A DNA stretch of 13,224 nt from contig DASCQM010000019.1 of assembly GCA_036013055.1 (NCBI GenBank), positions 1-13,224 on the forward strand, written 5' to 3'. The notes beneath the pieces were generated by a model. It was not told where the DNA came from and ran no database searches. It saw only the letters and a program-made list of their open reading frames with translations. Shown here piece by piece: positions 1 to 6,172 of this stretch; positions within the stretch are counted from its first letter, which is position 1; each line of letters opens with the position of its first letter. The position numbers and the translations under genes were made by a program. The stretch comes from SHYR01 sp036013055 (GTDB lineage Bacteria > Chloroflexota > Dehalococcoidia > UBA2979).

Positions 1-585
1 CTGATCAGCGGCTCCCCGAAGCCGTTGCTGATGATGCAGGGCGTCGACGAGCCCAAGATCGAGGCCGCGCTGTGCATCGGCTACCACCCACGAGCGAACA
101 GCCCCGGCGTGCTTGACCACACGATCTCCGGCGCATTCCTGCGCGAACTGCGCATCAATGGCGAGCCCGCGGGTGAACTGGACCTCAACGCCGGCATCGC
201 GGGCGCATTCGACGTGCCGATCGTGATGCTCTCCGGCGACGACACGGCAGTCGCTCAGGCGAAAGAGCGCGTCCCGGGCATCGAGACTGCGATCGTGAAG
301 CAGGCGATCAACCGTTACGCGGCGCGCAACAGCGCCCCGCAGCCGGCGCGTGACCTGATCCGCATCGCGGCTCGCCGAGGGGTGGACCGGCGCGGTGCGA
401 TCCGGCCCGTGCGCTACGAGACACCCGTCACGCTGAGCGTGACGGGTGCCAACTCCGGCGTCGCCGACCGCATCGAGTTCATGCCCGGCGTCGTGCGCAC
501 TGACAGCGAGACGATCGAGTACACGAGTGAGGACTTCATCGAGGCCGCGCGGGCCTTCTTTGCGATGGTGCTGCTCGCGGGTTAG
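1..585 (+). CDS. M55 family metallopeptidase (D-aminopeptidase DppA-like), 3' part
   Basis: This is a zinc-dependent peptidase of the M55 family, whose model member Bacillus subtilis DppA releases N-terminal D-amino acids from short peptides. The frame is open from base 1, so the gene is cut by the window edge. The 194 visible residues correspond to the C-terminal two thirds of a roughly 270-residue protein. The signature GYHPRANSPGVLDH is at visible residues 27-40. By alignment from memory with DppA, H29 matches metal ligand His104, H40 the catalytic His115, and E59 (in GELDLNAG) metal ligand Glu133. The N-terminal metal ligands (DxEG motif) lie upstream of the window. The later VKQAINRYAA stretch also matches the family. 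The stop codon interleaves with that of the convergent methyltransferase gene. Upstream neighbours are unseen, so a role in peptide transport or recycling cannot be judged. The family call is firm. Substrate is unknown. Confidence 0.93.
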   Translation: MISGSPKPLLMMQGVDEPKIEAALCIGYHPRANSPGVLDHTISGAFLRELRINGEPAGELDLNAGIAGAFDVPIVMLSGDDTAVAQAKERVPGIETAIVKQAINRYAARNSAPQPARDLIRIAARRGVDRRGAIRPVRYETPVTLSVTGANSGVADRIEFMPGVVRTDSETIEYTSEDFIEAARAFFAMVLLAG

Positions 586-1370
586 CCCTCGGCGGTTCGC
601 CTGCCCCACATCAGGATGCGCTTGAACGGGTAGAGGTACGGCTGCCGGTCGCCCTCGGCCGTCAGCAGCTCGTGCTCGTAGCGTTCGAGGAAGCGCGCGT
701 AGTCCTCGGCCGAGAGTCGTTCGCGGAACGGGGTCAGCAGTGACCCCTTCACCCACTCGATCACCGCGCGCGTATCGGGCAGCACGTGTGCGTAGACCTG
801 CATCCGCACCTGCTGGCGCATGAAACCCAGCTCAAACAGCAACTGGGCGTAGCGCACGGGCGTGAGTATGGGGAAGACGCGCTCGTACCCGTCGAGCTGG
901 TCGCGGAACTCACTGCTCGCCAGCGCGCGGGCGATCACGTGCGAGGGGTGATCGTCGTTTGCGGGCACCTGCACCGCGAGCTGCCCGCCAGGCGCGACGG
1001 CCGCAGCTACGCGGGCGACCAGCGACTCGTGGTCTTCCACCCACTGCAACGCCGCGTTCGACAAGACGAGATCGTAGGGTTGCTCCGCCTCGAAGCTCGC
1101 TATGTCGGCACGCTCGAAGCGCACGCCGCCGCCCCCGTGCTCGGCCGCCTGCGCGAGCATCGTCTCGGCTGCGTCGATGCCCAGCGTCTCGCTCGCGGCG
1201 AGTTCGCCGTGCAGCCACGCGGTGAGCTGGCCGGTGCCGCAGCCGAGGTCGATGACCCGCATCCCGGGATCGCGCTCGACGAGCGAGACCAGATCGTAGA
1301 ACGGCTGCGCACGCTCCGCCTTGAAGCGTTCGTACTGATCGGGGTCCCACGCGGAACTCGGTGCGGGCAA
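582..1370 (-). CDS. tam: SAM-dependent methyltransferase, trans-aconitate 2-methyltransferase-like
   Basis: This is a class I S-adenosylmethionine methyltransferase resembling Tam, which methylates trans-aconitate, a spontaneous by-product of citrate-cycle aconitate. It has 262 residues, close to the family's usual 250-260. Visible features are the N-terminal WDPDQYERFKAERAQPF (8-24, similar to WNPSLYLHFSAERSRP of E. coli), motif I VIDLGCGTG at 39-47, the acidic D66 in GIDAAE, the RADI motif at 87-90, SNAALQWVEDHE at 104-115 and the C-terminal YPFKRILMWGRR. The start is taken as TTG: the in-frame stop TGA lies at 1380-1382, leaving no ATG or GTG ahead of the conserved region. A GAGGGGG ribosome-binding site sits just upstream. 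The gene is divergent from the aminotransferase and convergent with the peptidase gene. The methyltransferase fold is certain. The trans-aconitate substrate is inferred from similarity and could differ. Confidence 0.82.
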   Translation of the reverse strand: MPAPSSAWDPDQYERFKAERAQPFYDLVSLVERDPGMRVIDLGCGTGQLTAWLHGELAASETLGIDAAETMLAQAAEHGGGGVRFERADIASFEAEQPYDLVLSNAALQWVEDHESLVARVAAAVAPGGQLAVQVPANDDHPSHVIARALASSEFRDQLDGYERVFPILTPVRYAQLLFELGFMRQQVRMQVYAHVLPDTRAVIEWVKGSLLTPFRERLSAEDYARFLERYEHELLTAEGDRQPYLYPFKRILMWGRRTAEG

Positions 1371-1374
1371 CTGG

Positions 1375-1381
1375 CCCCCTC
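1375..1381 (-). promoter_or_regulatory. Ribosome-binding site for the TTG-started methyltransferase
   Basis: On the minus strand GAGGGGG lies 4 nt before the TTG at 1370, with its GAGG core 7 nt away. It supports TTG as initiator, because the in-frame stop at 1380-1382 rules out any start further upstream. Confidence 0.6.
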
Positions 1382-1422
1382 ATGTGCTACATACGGCGGA
1401 GACGAGACTACGCCCGACGGAC

Positions 1423-1426
1423 GGAG
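1423..1426 (+). promoter_or_regulatory. Ribosome-binding site for the class V aminotransferase
   Basis: GGAG lies 9 nt before the ATG at 1436. It favours this ATG over the in-frame GTG at 1361, which would add 25 arginine-rich residues and overlap the divergent methyltransferase gene. Confidence 0.5.
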
Positions 1427-1435
1427 CACGCACCG

Positions 1436-2668
1436 ATGACCGCTGAACGCTGGAGCTGGATGCGCGAGCAGACCCCGGTAATGAAGCAGCTCACGTACCT
1501 GAACTGCGGCTGGTCCGGCCCGCTCTCCTACGCGGTGATGAACGCCATGCGCGAACGGCTCACGCTCGAGCTGGAGCGCGGTCCCACCACCCGTGAGGTG
1601 CAAGAAGATCGCGTCGCGCTGACGGCGCGAATACGCGAGTGCATCGCCGAGATGATCGGGGCGGATGCTGCCGAGATCACGATCACCGGCAACACCACGG
1701 AGGGGCTGAACCTGGTCACCAACGGGCTCCCGATCGAGCCGAGCGACCGCGTCGTCACGACCTCGGTCGAGCACGCCTCGGGCATCGTCCCCGCCTATTA
1801 CCTGCGCGAACGGCGTGGCGCGGAGGTGGCGATCGCTGCGATCGCTGCGGACGACTCGACTGGCTCGATCATCGAGTCCTTCGCCGCCGCAATCGGCGAC
1901 AACGCGCGGCTCGTGATTCTCTCGGAGATCTCGTACTCAACCGGACAGTTGCTGCCACTGAAGCAGATCGTTGACCTCGCACACCGGGCCGGCGCGGTCG
2001 TGGTCGTAGACGGCGCGCAGACCGCCGGCCAGATACCGATCGACGTGCGGGCCTCCGGCATCGACTTCTACGCCATCCCCTCGCACAAGTGGCTCTGCGG
2101 GCCCGACGGGCTGGGGGCACTCTACGTGCGCGAGGAGCTGATCCCGACGCTCGATCCGCCGAAGGTGGGCGGCCGGGCAGCTGCGAGCTGGGACTTCGAG
2201 GGCGGACTGGAGCCACAGCGCGAGCTGATCACGAAATACGAGTTGACGACCACCTCCGGCGCGCTGGTCGCGGGCACGATCGCCGCCGTCGAACAGTACA
2301 TGGAGTCGGGACCGCAGGCGGTCTTCGACCGCGCTCGTGAACTGACGCGCCATGCCGAGCAGCGCTTCGAGGGCATCGACCGTGTCACGGTGACAAGCCC
2401 ACGCACAGACGAGGCGCGCACGGGGCTCTTTGCCTTCCACACCGAGGGGCTGCCGGGCTCCGCGCTCTCGATGTACCTCCAGCAGGAGGCGGGCGTCGTC
2501 TGCCGCGCCGTGAAGGACTACGACACCGTGCGACTCTCGCTCAACGTCTTCAACAACGAGGACGATATCGAGCACACCGCAGCCGCCGTGGAGCAGGCCG
2601 TGCGCGAGGGCATCTCGGACGAGATCCTCGAAGCGGCAGCGGCGCGAGCGGCGAGCATGCAGGCCTAG
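1436..2668 (+). CDS. Class V aminotransferase (cysteine desulfurase / isopenicillin N epimerase-like PLP enzyme)
   Basis: This is a 410-residue PLP-dependent enzyme of fold type I, class V. In order it shows TYLNCGWSGPLS near the N-terminus, the phosphate/ring-contacting ITGNTTEGLN at about 83-92, SVEHASG with stacking H113, VVVVDGAQTAGQ with D192 and Q195 that contact the cofactor, and SHKWLCGPDGLG containing the Schiff-base lysine K218. The C-terminal RLSLNVFNNEDDIE is the usual end of the small domain. The RxGxxC segment that carries the catalytic cysteine of SufS/NifS desulfurases is not present: here the region reads GVVCRAVKDYDTVRLS. It is therefore probably not a sulfur donor enzyme but an aminotransferase, epimerase, racemase or lyase of the same family. 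It has no suf/isc neighbours. The family is clear. The substrate is unknown. Confidence 0.9.
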   Translation: MTAERWSWMREQTPVMKQLTYLNCGWSGPLSYAVMNAMRERLTLELERGPTTREVQEDRVALTARIRECIAEMIGADAAEITITGNTTEGLNLVTNGLPIEPSDRVVTTSVEHASGIVPAYYLRERRGAEVAIAAIAADDSTGSIIESFAAAIGDNARLVILSEISYSTGQLLPLKQIVDLAHRAGAVVVVDGAQTAGQIPIDVRASGIDFYAIPSHKWLCGPDGLGALYVREELIPTLDPPKVGGRAAASWDFEGGLEPQRELITKYELTTTSGALVAGTIAAVEQYMESGPQAVFDRARELTRHAEQRFEGIDRVTVTSPRTDEARTGLFAFHTEGLPGSALSMYLQQEAGVVCRAVKDYDTVRLSLNVFNNEDDIEHTAAAVEQAVREGISDEILEAAAARAASMQA

Positions 2669-2715
2669 GGTTCGCAGCAGGCTCGCCGGAAGCTGGCGCA
2701 GAACCGGCCCGACGC

Positions 2716-2721
2716 TACAAT
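2716..2721 (+). promoter_or_regulatory. Possible -10 element (TACAAT) ahead of the CoA-ligase-like gene
   Basis: TACAAT matches five of six positions of TATAAT and lies in the 114 bp gap between the two plus-strand genes. No recognisable -35 hexamer is at the right distance and there is no extended -10 TG, so this is a weak call. If real, transcription would start near 2728 with a leader of about 55-85 nt. Confidence 0.3.
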
Positions 2722-2782
2722 CGGCCGGACGTCAGCAGCACTGGCGACAGCCCACGACCCCCTCGACCGGCAGTTCAGCCAG

Positions 2783-4315
2783 TTGGGGCGCGCAGCCCGA
2801 GGGAGCACCCAGATCGCCGACCCTGCCCAGACCGACGTTCACTCGCTCGAACCGATCTTTCACCCTCGCGCTGTCGCCGTCGTCGGCGTCTCATCGCGCG
2901 AAGACAAGCCTGGCGGCAGCGGCGGGATGGGTGGCTTCCTCAACTCACTGATCGAAGGTGGCTACCCGCTCGACCGGCTCTACCCCGTGAACCCGAAGGC
3001 CGAGACGATCCGCGACCTCACCTGCTACGCGAGTCTGCTCGACTGCCCCGACCCGGTCGATCACGTGATCAGCCAGATTCCCGCTGAGGGCGTGCCCGAG
3101 CTCGTCGACCAGGCGATCGAGAAGGGCGTGCGCTCGATCCACTTCTTCACCGCGGGCTTCGCCGAGACCGGCGACGAGGAGCTGGCGGCCGTGGAGCGCG
3201 AGTTCATCACGAAGGGACAGGCAGCGGGCATCCGCATGATCGGCCCGAACTGCATGGGGCTGTACGTCCCGGACGAGGGCCTGGCCTTCATGGGCGGCTT
3301 CCCGAAGCAGTCCGGCAACGTCTTCCTGCTCTCGCAGTCTGGCGCGAACGCCGGCGACATCGTCGGTGGCCTCTCGGCGATCGGCGTGCGCTTCTCGAAG
3401 GCCGTCTCGTACGGCAACGGCGCAGACCTGCGCGCCCACCACTTCCTCGACTATGCCGCCGCCGACCCTCAGACGGAGGTGGTAACGGCGTACATCGAGG
3501 GCGTGCGCGACGGCCGTCTCTTCTTCGACGCGCTGAAGCGCTGCGCGGCTGTGAAGCCGACGATTCTCCTGAAGGGCGGGATTACCGCCGCCGGTGCCCG
3601 CGCGGCGAACTCGCACACCGGCTCGCTGGCCGGCTCGGTCGGTGTATTCGAGGCGCTGGCCCGCCAGAGCGGCGCGATCCGTGCTCGTACGCTCGACGAG
3701 TTGATCAACCTCGTGATAAGCACGACCAGCCAGATACGCACCGTGCACGGCACCGGCGTCGCGCTGATCGCCGGTGGCGGTGGGTTCTCCGTGCTCTCCT
3801 CCGACCAGATCGCGCTCGAAGGGCTGGACGTCCCGCCGATGCCCGCCTCCGTCGTCGAAGAGATGCGCGAGTTCATCCCGGTCGCCGGGACGAGCGTGAA
3901 CAACCCGATTGATGCCAACCTCAGCCGCCACGGCGACGAGGACACCACGCTCAAGCTCTACACGCTAGTCGCCAAGGCGCCCGGCATCGATGTCGTCTTC
4001 ACCACCGTCGGCGGCTGGGGCGGCTGGGGCGCGAACAGCGGTGACGGCGCGGACGACAGCAAGGAGCAGCGCGACGAGCGCGCCCGCAAGTCCGCCGATG
4101 AACTCGCGGACCTGCAGGAGGCCACCGGCACCCCTTTCGCCGCGATCCTGCGTCCCCGCGGAGGGTCGTCGGACGGCATGCGCGCCTTCTTCGAGCGCGC
4201 CCACGATCGCGAACTCGCCGTCTTCCCCACGCTGCAGGCGGCGGCCGCGTCGGTCGCCCGCATGCAGGAGTGGCAGGCGCGCCGCGAGAGGCTACCGGAG
4301 ATCTTCGCCGGGTAG
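2783..4315 (+). CDS. CoA-binding / ADP-forming acyl-CoA synthetase alpha-subunit-like protein
   Basis: This resembles the alpha part of NDP-forming acetate/acyl-CoA ligases, which interconvert acyl-CoA + ADP + Pi with acid + CoA + ATP through a phosphohistidine. From the N-terminus come a Rossmann CoA-binding domain (about 22-155: PRAVAVVGVSSRE, then IGPNCMGLYVP), a flavodoxin-like domain with FLLSQSGANAGD (181-192) and VTAYIEG (234-240), and AANSHTGSLAGS, whose H278 is in the position of the phosphorylated histidine. A third domain begins near GTGVALIAGGGG and ends with a Gly/Trp-rich stretch at 408-421 not typical of the family. The ATP-grasp beta part is not fused and not adjacent, so it must be elsewhere or absent. 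The start is uncertain: TTG at 2783 has no ribosome-binding site, while the frame is open back to 2669 without ATG or GTG. Physiological acid unknown. Confidence 0.87.
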   Translation: MGRAARGSTQIADPAQTDVHSLEPIFHPRAVAVVGVSSREDKPGGSGGMGGFLNSLIEGGYPLDRLYPVNPKAETIRDLTCYASLLDCPDPVDHVISQIPAEGVPELVDQAIEKGVRSIHFFTAGFAETGDEELAAVEREFITKGQAAGIRMIGPNCMGLYVPDEGLAFMGGFPKQSGNVFLLSQSGANAGDIVGGLSAIGVRFSKAVSYGNGADLRAHHFLDYAAADPQTEVVTAYIEGVRDGRLFFDALKRCAAVKPTILLKGGITAAGARAANSHTGSLAGSVGVFEALARQSGAIRARTLDELINLVISTTSQIRTVHGTGVALIAGGGGFSVLSSDQIALEGLDVPPMPASVVEEMREFIPVAGTSVNNPIDANLSRHGDEDTTLKLYTLVAKAPGIDVVFTTVGGWGGWGANSGDGADDSKEQRDERARKSADELADLQEATGTPFAAILRPRGGSSDGMRAFFERAHDRELAVFPTLQAAAASVARMQEWQARRERLPEIFAG

Positions 4316-4334
4316 TAGCAGCTCCCGAGCCGGC

Positions 4335-6170
4335 CTAGCGACGCCCGAACGAACGCTCGATGCTCCCGCCGCTGAGATGCAGCGCGGTCGGCCGCCCGTG
4401 CGGGCACGTCATCGGCTGCGCCGTCGCCTCCAGCGCCACGAGCAACGCCCGCTGCTGCTGCTCGTCCAGCCGGTCACCCGCGCGTACCGACGAGCGGCAG
4501 GCGAGCGTCGCAGCGGCGCGATCCGGCGTCGTGCCGTCTTCCGCCTGCAACCGATCGAGGTATTCCGTCAACGCCGCGACGGGGTCGCCACCAGCGAGCA
4601 ACGAGGGCACGGCACGCACGATCACGGCCGCGCCGTCCGTCTCGCCGAGATCCCAGCCGAGCGCTGTCAGTTCGTCGGCCAGCTCGATCGCCAGCGCATG
4701 CAGCGTCGGCTCGAGCGTCGCGACGACGGCATCGAGCAGCGCCTGGCTGCCGACTCCTCGCTCGCGTTCCGCTAGCACTTGCTCGTAGCGCACGCGCTCG
4801 TGCGCCGCGTGCTGATCAACGAGATAGAGCCCGTCCGGGGCCTCGGCTGCCAGGTACGTGCGGCCGAACTGCCCCAGCGGGCGCAGCGCCGGCAGTCGCT
4901 CGTGCAGCGTCAGCGGGGCCTGCTGCTCACCCTCGGCGGGCGCGACGGCCGGAGCGTCATCCGGTTCGGCGGGCTGCGCGCTCGCGATCACCTGGCGGCC
5001 CGTCAGCGGCTGTGCCGGCAGCTCTCGGTACGCCGTCGGTGCCTCATCCGATCGCTCCGCAGGAAGAGCCTCACCGAGGCCGCCTGGCACAGCGAGGACG
5101 GGCCCAGCGGGAGCGGAGCTGCCCACGAGCGCCTCGATTACCGCCTGCCGCACGGCGGCGAAGACAAGCCGCTCGTGGCGAAAGCGCACCTCCGCCTTCG
5201 CCGGGTGCACGTTCACGTCGACGTCGCCCGGCGACACCGTGACGCGCAGGAAGGCGCGCGGGCGGCGCCCACGCGGCAACAGCCCCTCGTACGCCTGCTC
5301 GACCGCGAAGGCGAGCGGGCCCGGCTGCACCACTCGCCCATTCGCGACCAGATGCACGCTGCGGCTCGCGCGATGCTGCGAGGGTTCCGCCACCAGCCCG
5401 TCGACCGTGACGCTGCTCTCGTCGCCCTCGCGGTTGCCATCGACACGCAGCAGCGCCGCAGCCAGCTCTACCCCGTGCAGCGCCGCCACCGCGTCGCTGA
5501 GCGCCCCACCGGGCGTCGCAAGCGTCCCGCGGCCGTTGGAGCTGAGCCGGAAGGCAACCTCCGGGTGCGCCAGCGCGAGCCCCGTCACCGCGCGCGTGAT
5601 CGCGCGCGCCTCCGCTCGCTCCCCGCGTAGAAAGCGCCGCCGTGCGGGCAACGCGGCGAAGAGGTCACGCACCTCGATGCTCGTCCCGGGCGCGGCGCCC
5701 GCGCTGCCCTGCCCCGCCGGCAGTCCATTGCGGTAGCGCACGACCGCCGCCGCGGGCTGGTCCGGTGGGCGGGTGATCAGGTCAACGTCGGCGGCGGCAA
5801 TCACGGCTGCCAGCGCCTCGCCACGGAAGCCGAGTGTCGTGACGGCGAAGAGGTCGTGCTCCGTGCGCAGCTTGGAGGTCGCGTGGCGCTCGAAGGCGTC
5901 GGCGATCTGCTCGGGCGGGATGCCGTGGCCGTTGTCGCGCACGCGCAGCCGTTCGATGCCGCCGCCCTCGATCTCGACCTCGATCACCGTCGCCCCGGCA
6001 TCGAGCGCGTTCTCAATCAATTCCTTCAGCACCGACGCGGGCCGTTCGATCACCTCGCCGGCCGCGATGCGTGATGCCACCTCTGGCGGCAGCACGCGGA
6101 TCACTGCGCGGCCCTCAGTGCCCGACGCCACCGGCGTCACGGGCACGTCCGTCACAGGCTCAGTCGCCAC
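4335..6170 (-). CDS. mutL: DNA mismatch repair protein MutL, endonuclease type
   Basis: MutL is the GHKL ATPase that links MutS mismatch recognition to strand nicking. The protein has 611 residues. The N-terminal ATPase shows SRIAAGEVIERPASVLKELIEN (E50 catalytic, N54 magnesium/ATP), RDNGHGI at 78-84, ATSK at 97-100 and TLGFRGEAL at 112-120. A Pro/Ala-rich linker covers about 350-425. The C-terminal domain has the endonuclease motif DQHAAHERVRYE at 452-463 (DQHAx2Ex4E), ACR at 557-559, CPHGRP at 589-594 and the terminal FGR, which together form the metal site of nicking MutL proteins. Nicking activity therefore probably replaces MutH. The GTG start lies 2 nt after the mutS stop with a GGAAGG site 6 nt upstream, implying translational coupling. 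It adds about 24 residues before the usual start of the family, and internal GTG codons there are alternatives. Confidence 0.98.
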   Translation of the reverse strand: MATEPVTDVPVTPVASGTEGRAVIRVLPPEVASRIAAGEVIERPASVLKELIENALDAGATVIEVEIEGGGIERLRVRDNGHGIPPEQIADAFERHATSKLRTEHDLFAVTTLGFRGEALAAVIAAADVDLITRPPDQPAAAVVRYRNGLPAGQGSAGAAPGTSIEVRDLFAALPARRRFLRGERAEARAITRAVTGLALAHPEVAFRLSSNGRGTLATPGGALSDAVAALHGVELAAALLRVDGNREGDESSVTVDGLVAEPSQHRASRSVHLVANGRVVQPGPLAFAVEQAYEGLLPRGRRPRAFLRVTVSPGDVDVNVHPAKAEVRFRHERLVFAAVRQAVIEALVGSSAPAGPVLAVPGGLGEALPAERSDEAPTAYRELPAQPLTGRQVIASAQPAEPDDAPAVAPAEGEQQAPLTLHERLPALRPLGQFGRTYLAAEAPDGLYLVDQHAAHERVRYEQVLAERERGVGSQALLDAVVATLEPTLHALAIELADELTALGWDLGETDGAAVIVRAVPSLLAGGDPVAALTEYLDRLQAEDGTTPDRAAATLACRSSVRAGDRLDEQQQRALLVALEATAQPMTCPHGRPTALHLSGGSIERSFGRR

Positions 6171-6172
6171 GC

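Noticed and set aside
1381..1383. ATG as start of the methyltransferase gene
   Set aside because: It is in a different frame from the conserved sequence. The correct frame has a stop at 1380-1382, so TTG at 1370 is the usable start.
1361..1435. GTG start at 1361 for the aminotransferase
   Set aside because: It would overlap the start of the divergent gene and add basic residues not seen in the family. ATG at 1436 has a GGAG site.
1371..1435. Divergent promoter between the methyltransferase and aminotransferase genes
   Set aside because: TACATA/TATGTA at 1388-1393 is a poor -10 on either strand and no -35 is at a fitting distance.
1829..1846. Tandem GCGATCGCT GCGATCGCT, recalling cyanobacterial HIP1
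   Set aside because: Only two copies, encoding an Ala-Ile-Ala repeat in an enzyme. No wider array is visible.
2945..3931. 328-codon minus-strand frame under the CoA-ligase-like gene
   Set aside because: It is a shadow of the plus-strand gene with no family signature or ribosome-binding site.
4316..4334. Possible bidirectional terminator between the convergent CoA-ligase-like gene and mutL
   Set aside because: The only symmetry is GCTC-CC-GAGC with a 2 nt loop and no T tract, too weak to call.
4779..5736. Two long plus-strand frames antisense to mutL
   Set aside because: Arg/Ser-rich composition, no recognisable domain, and full overlap with the unmistakable mutL gene.
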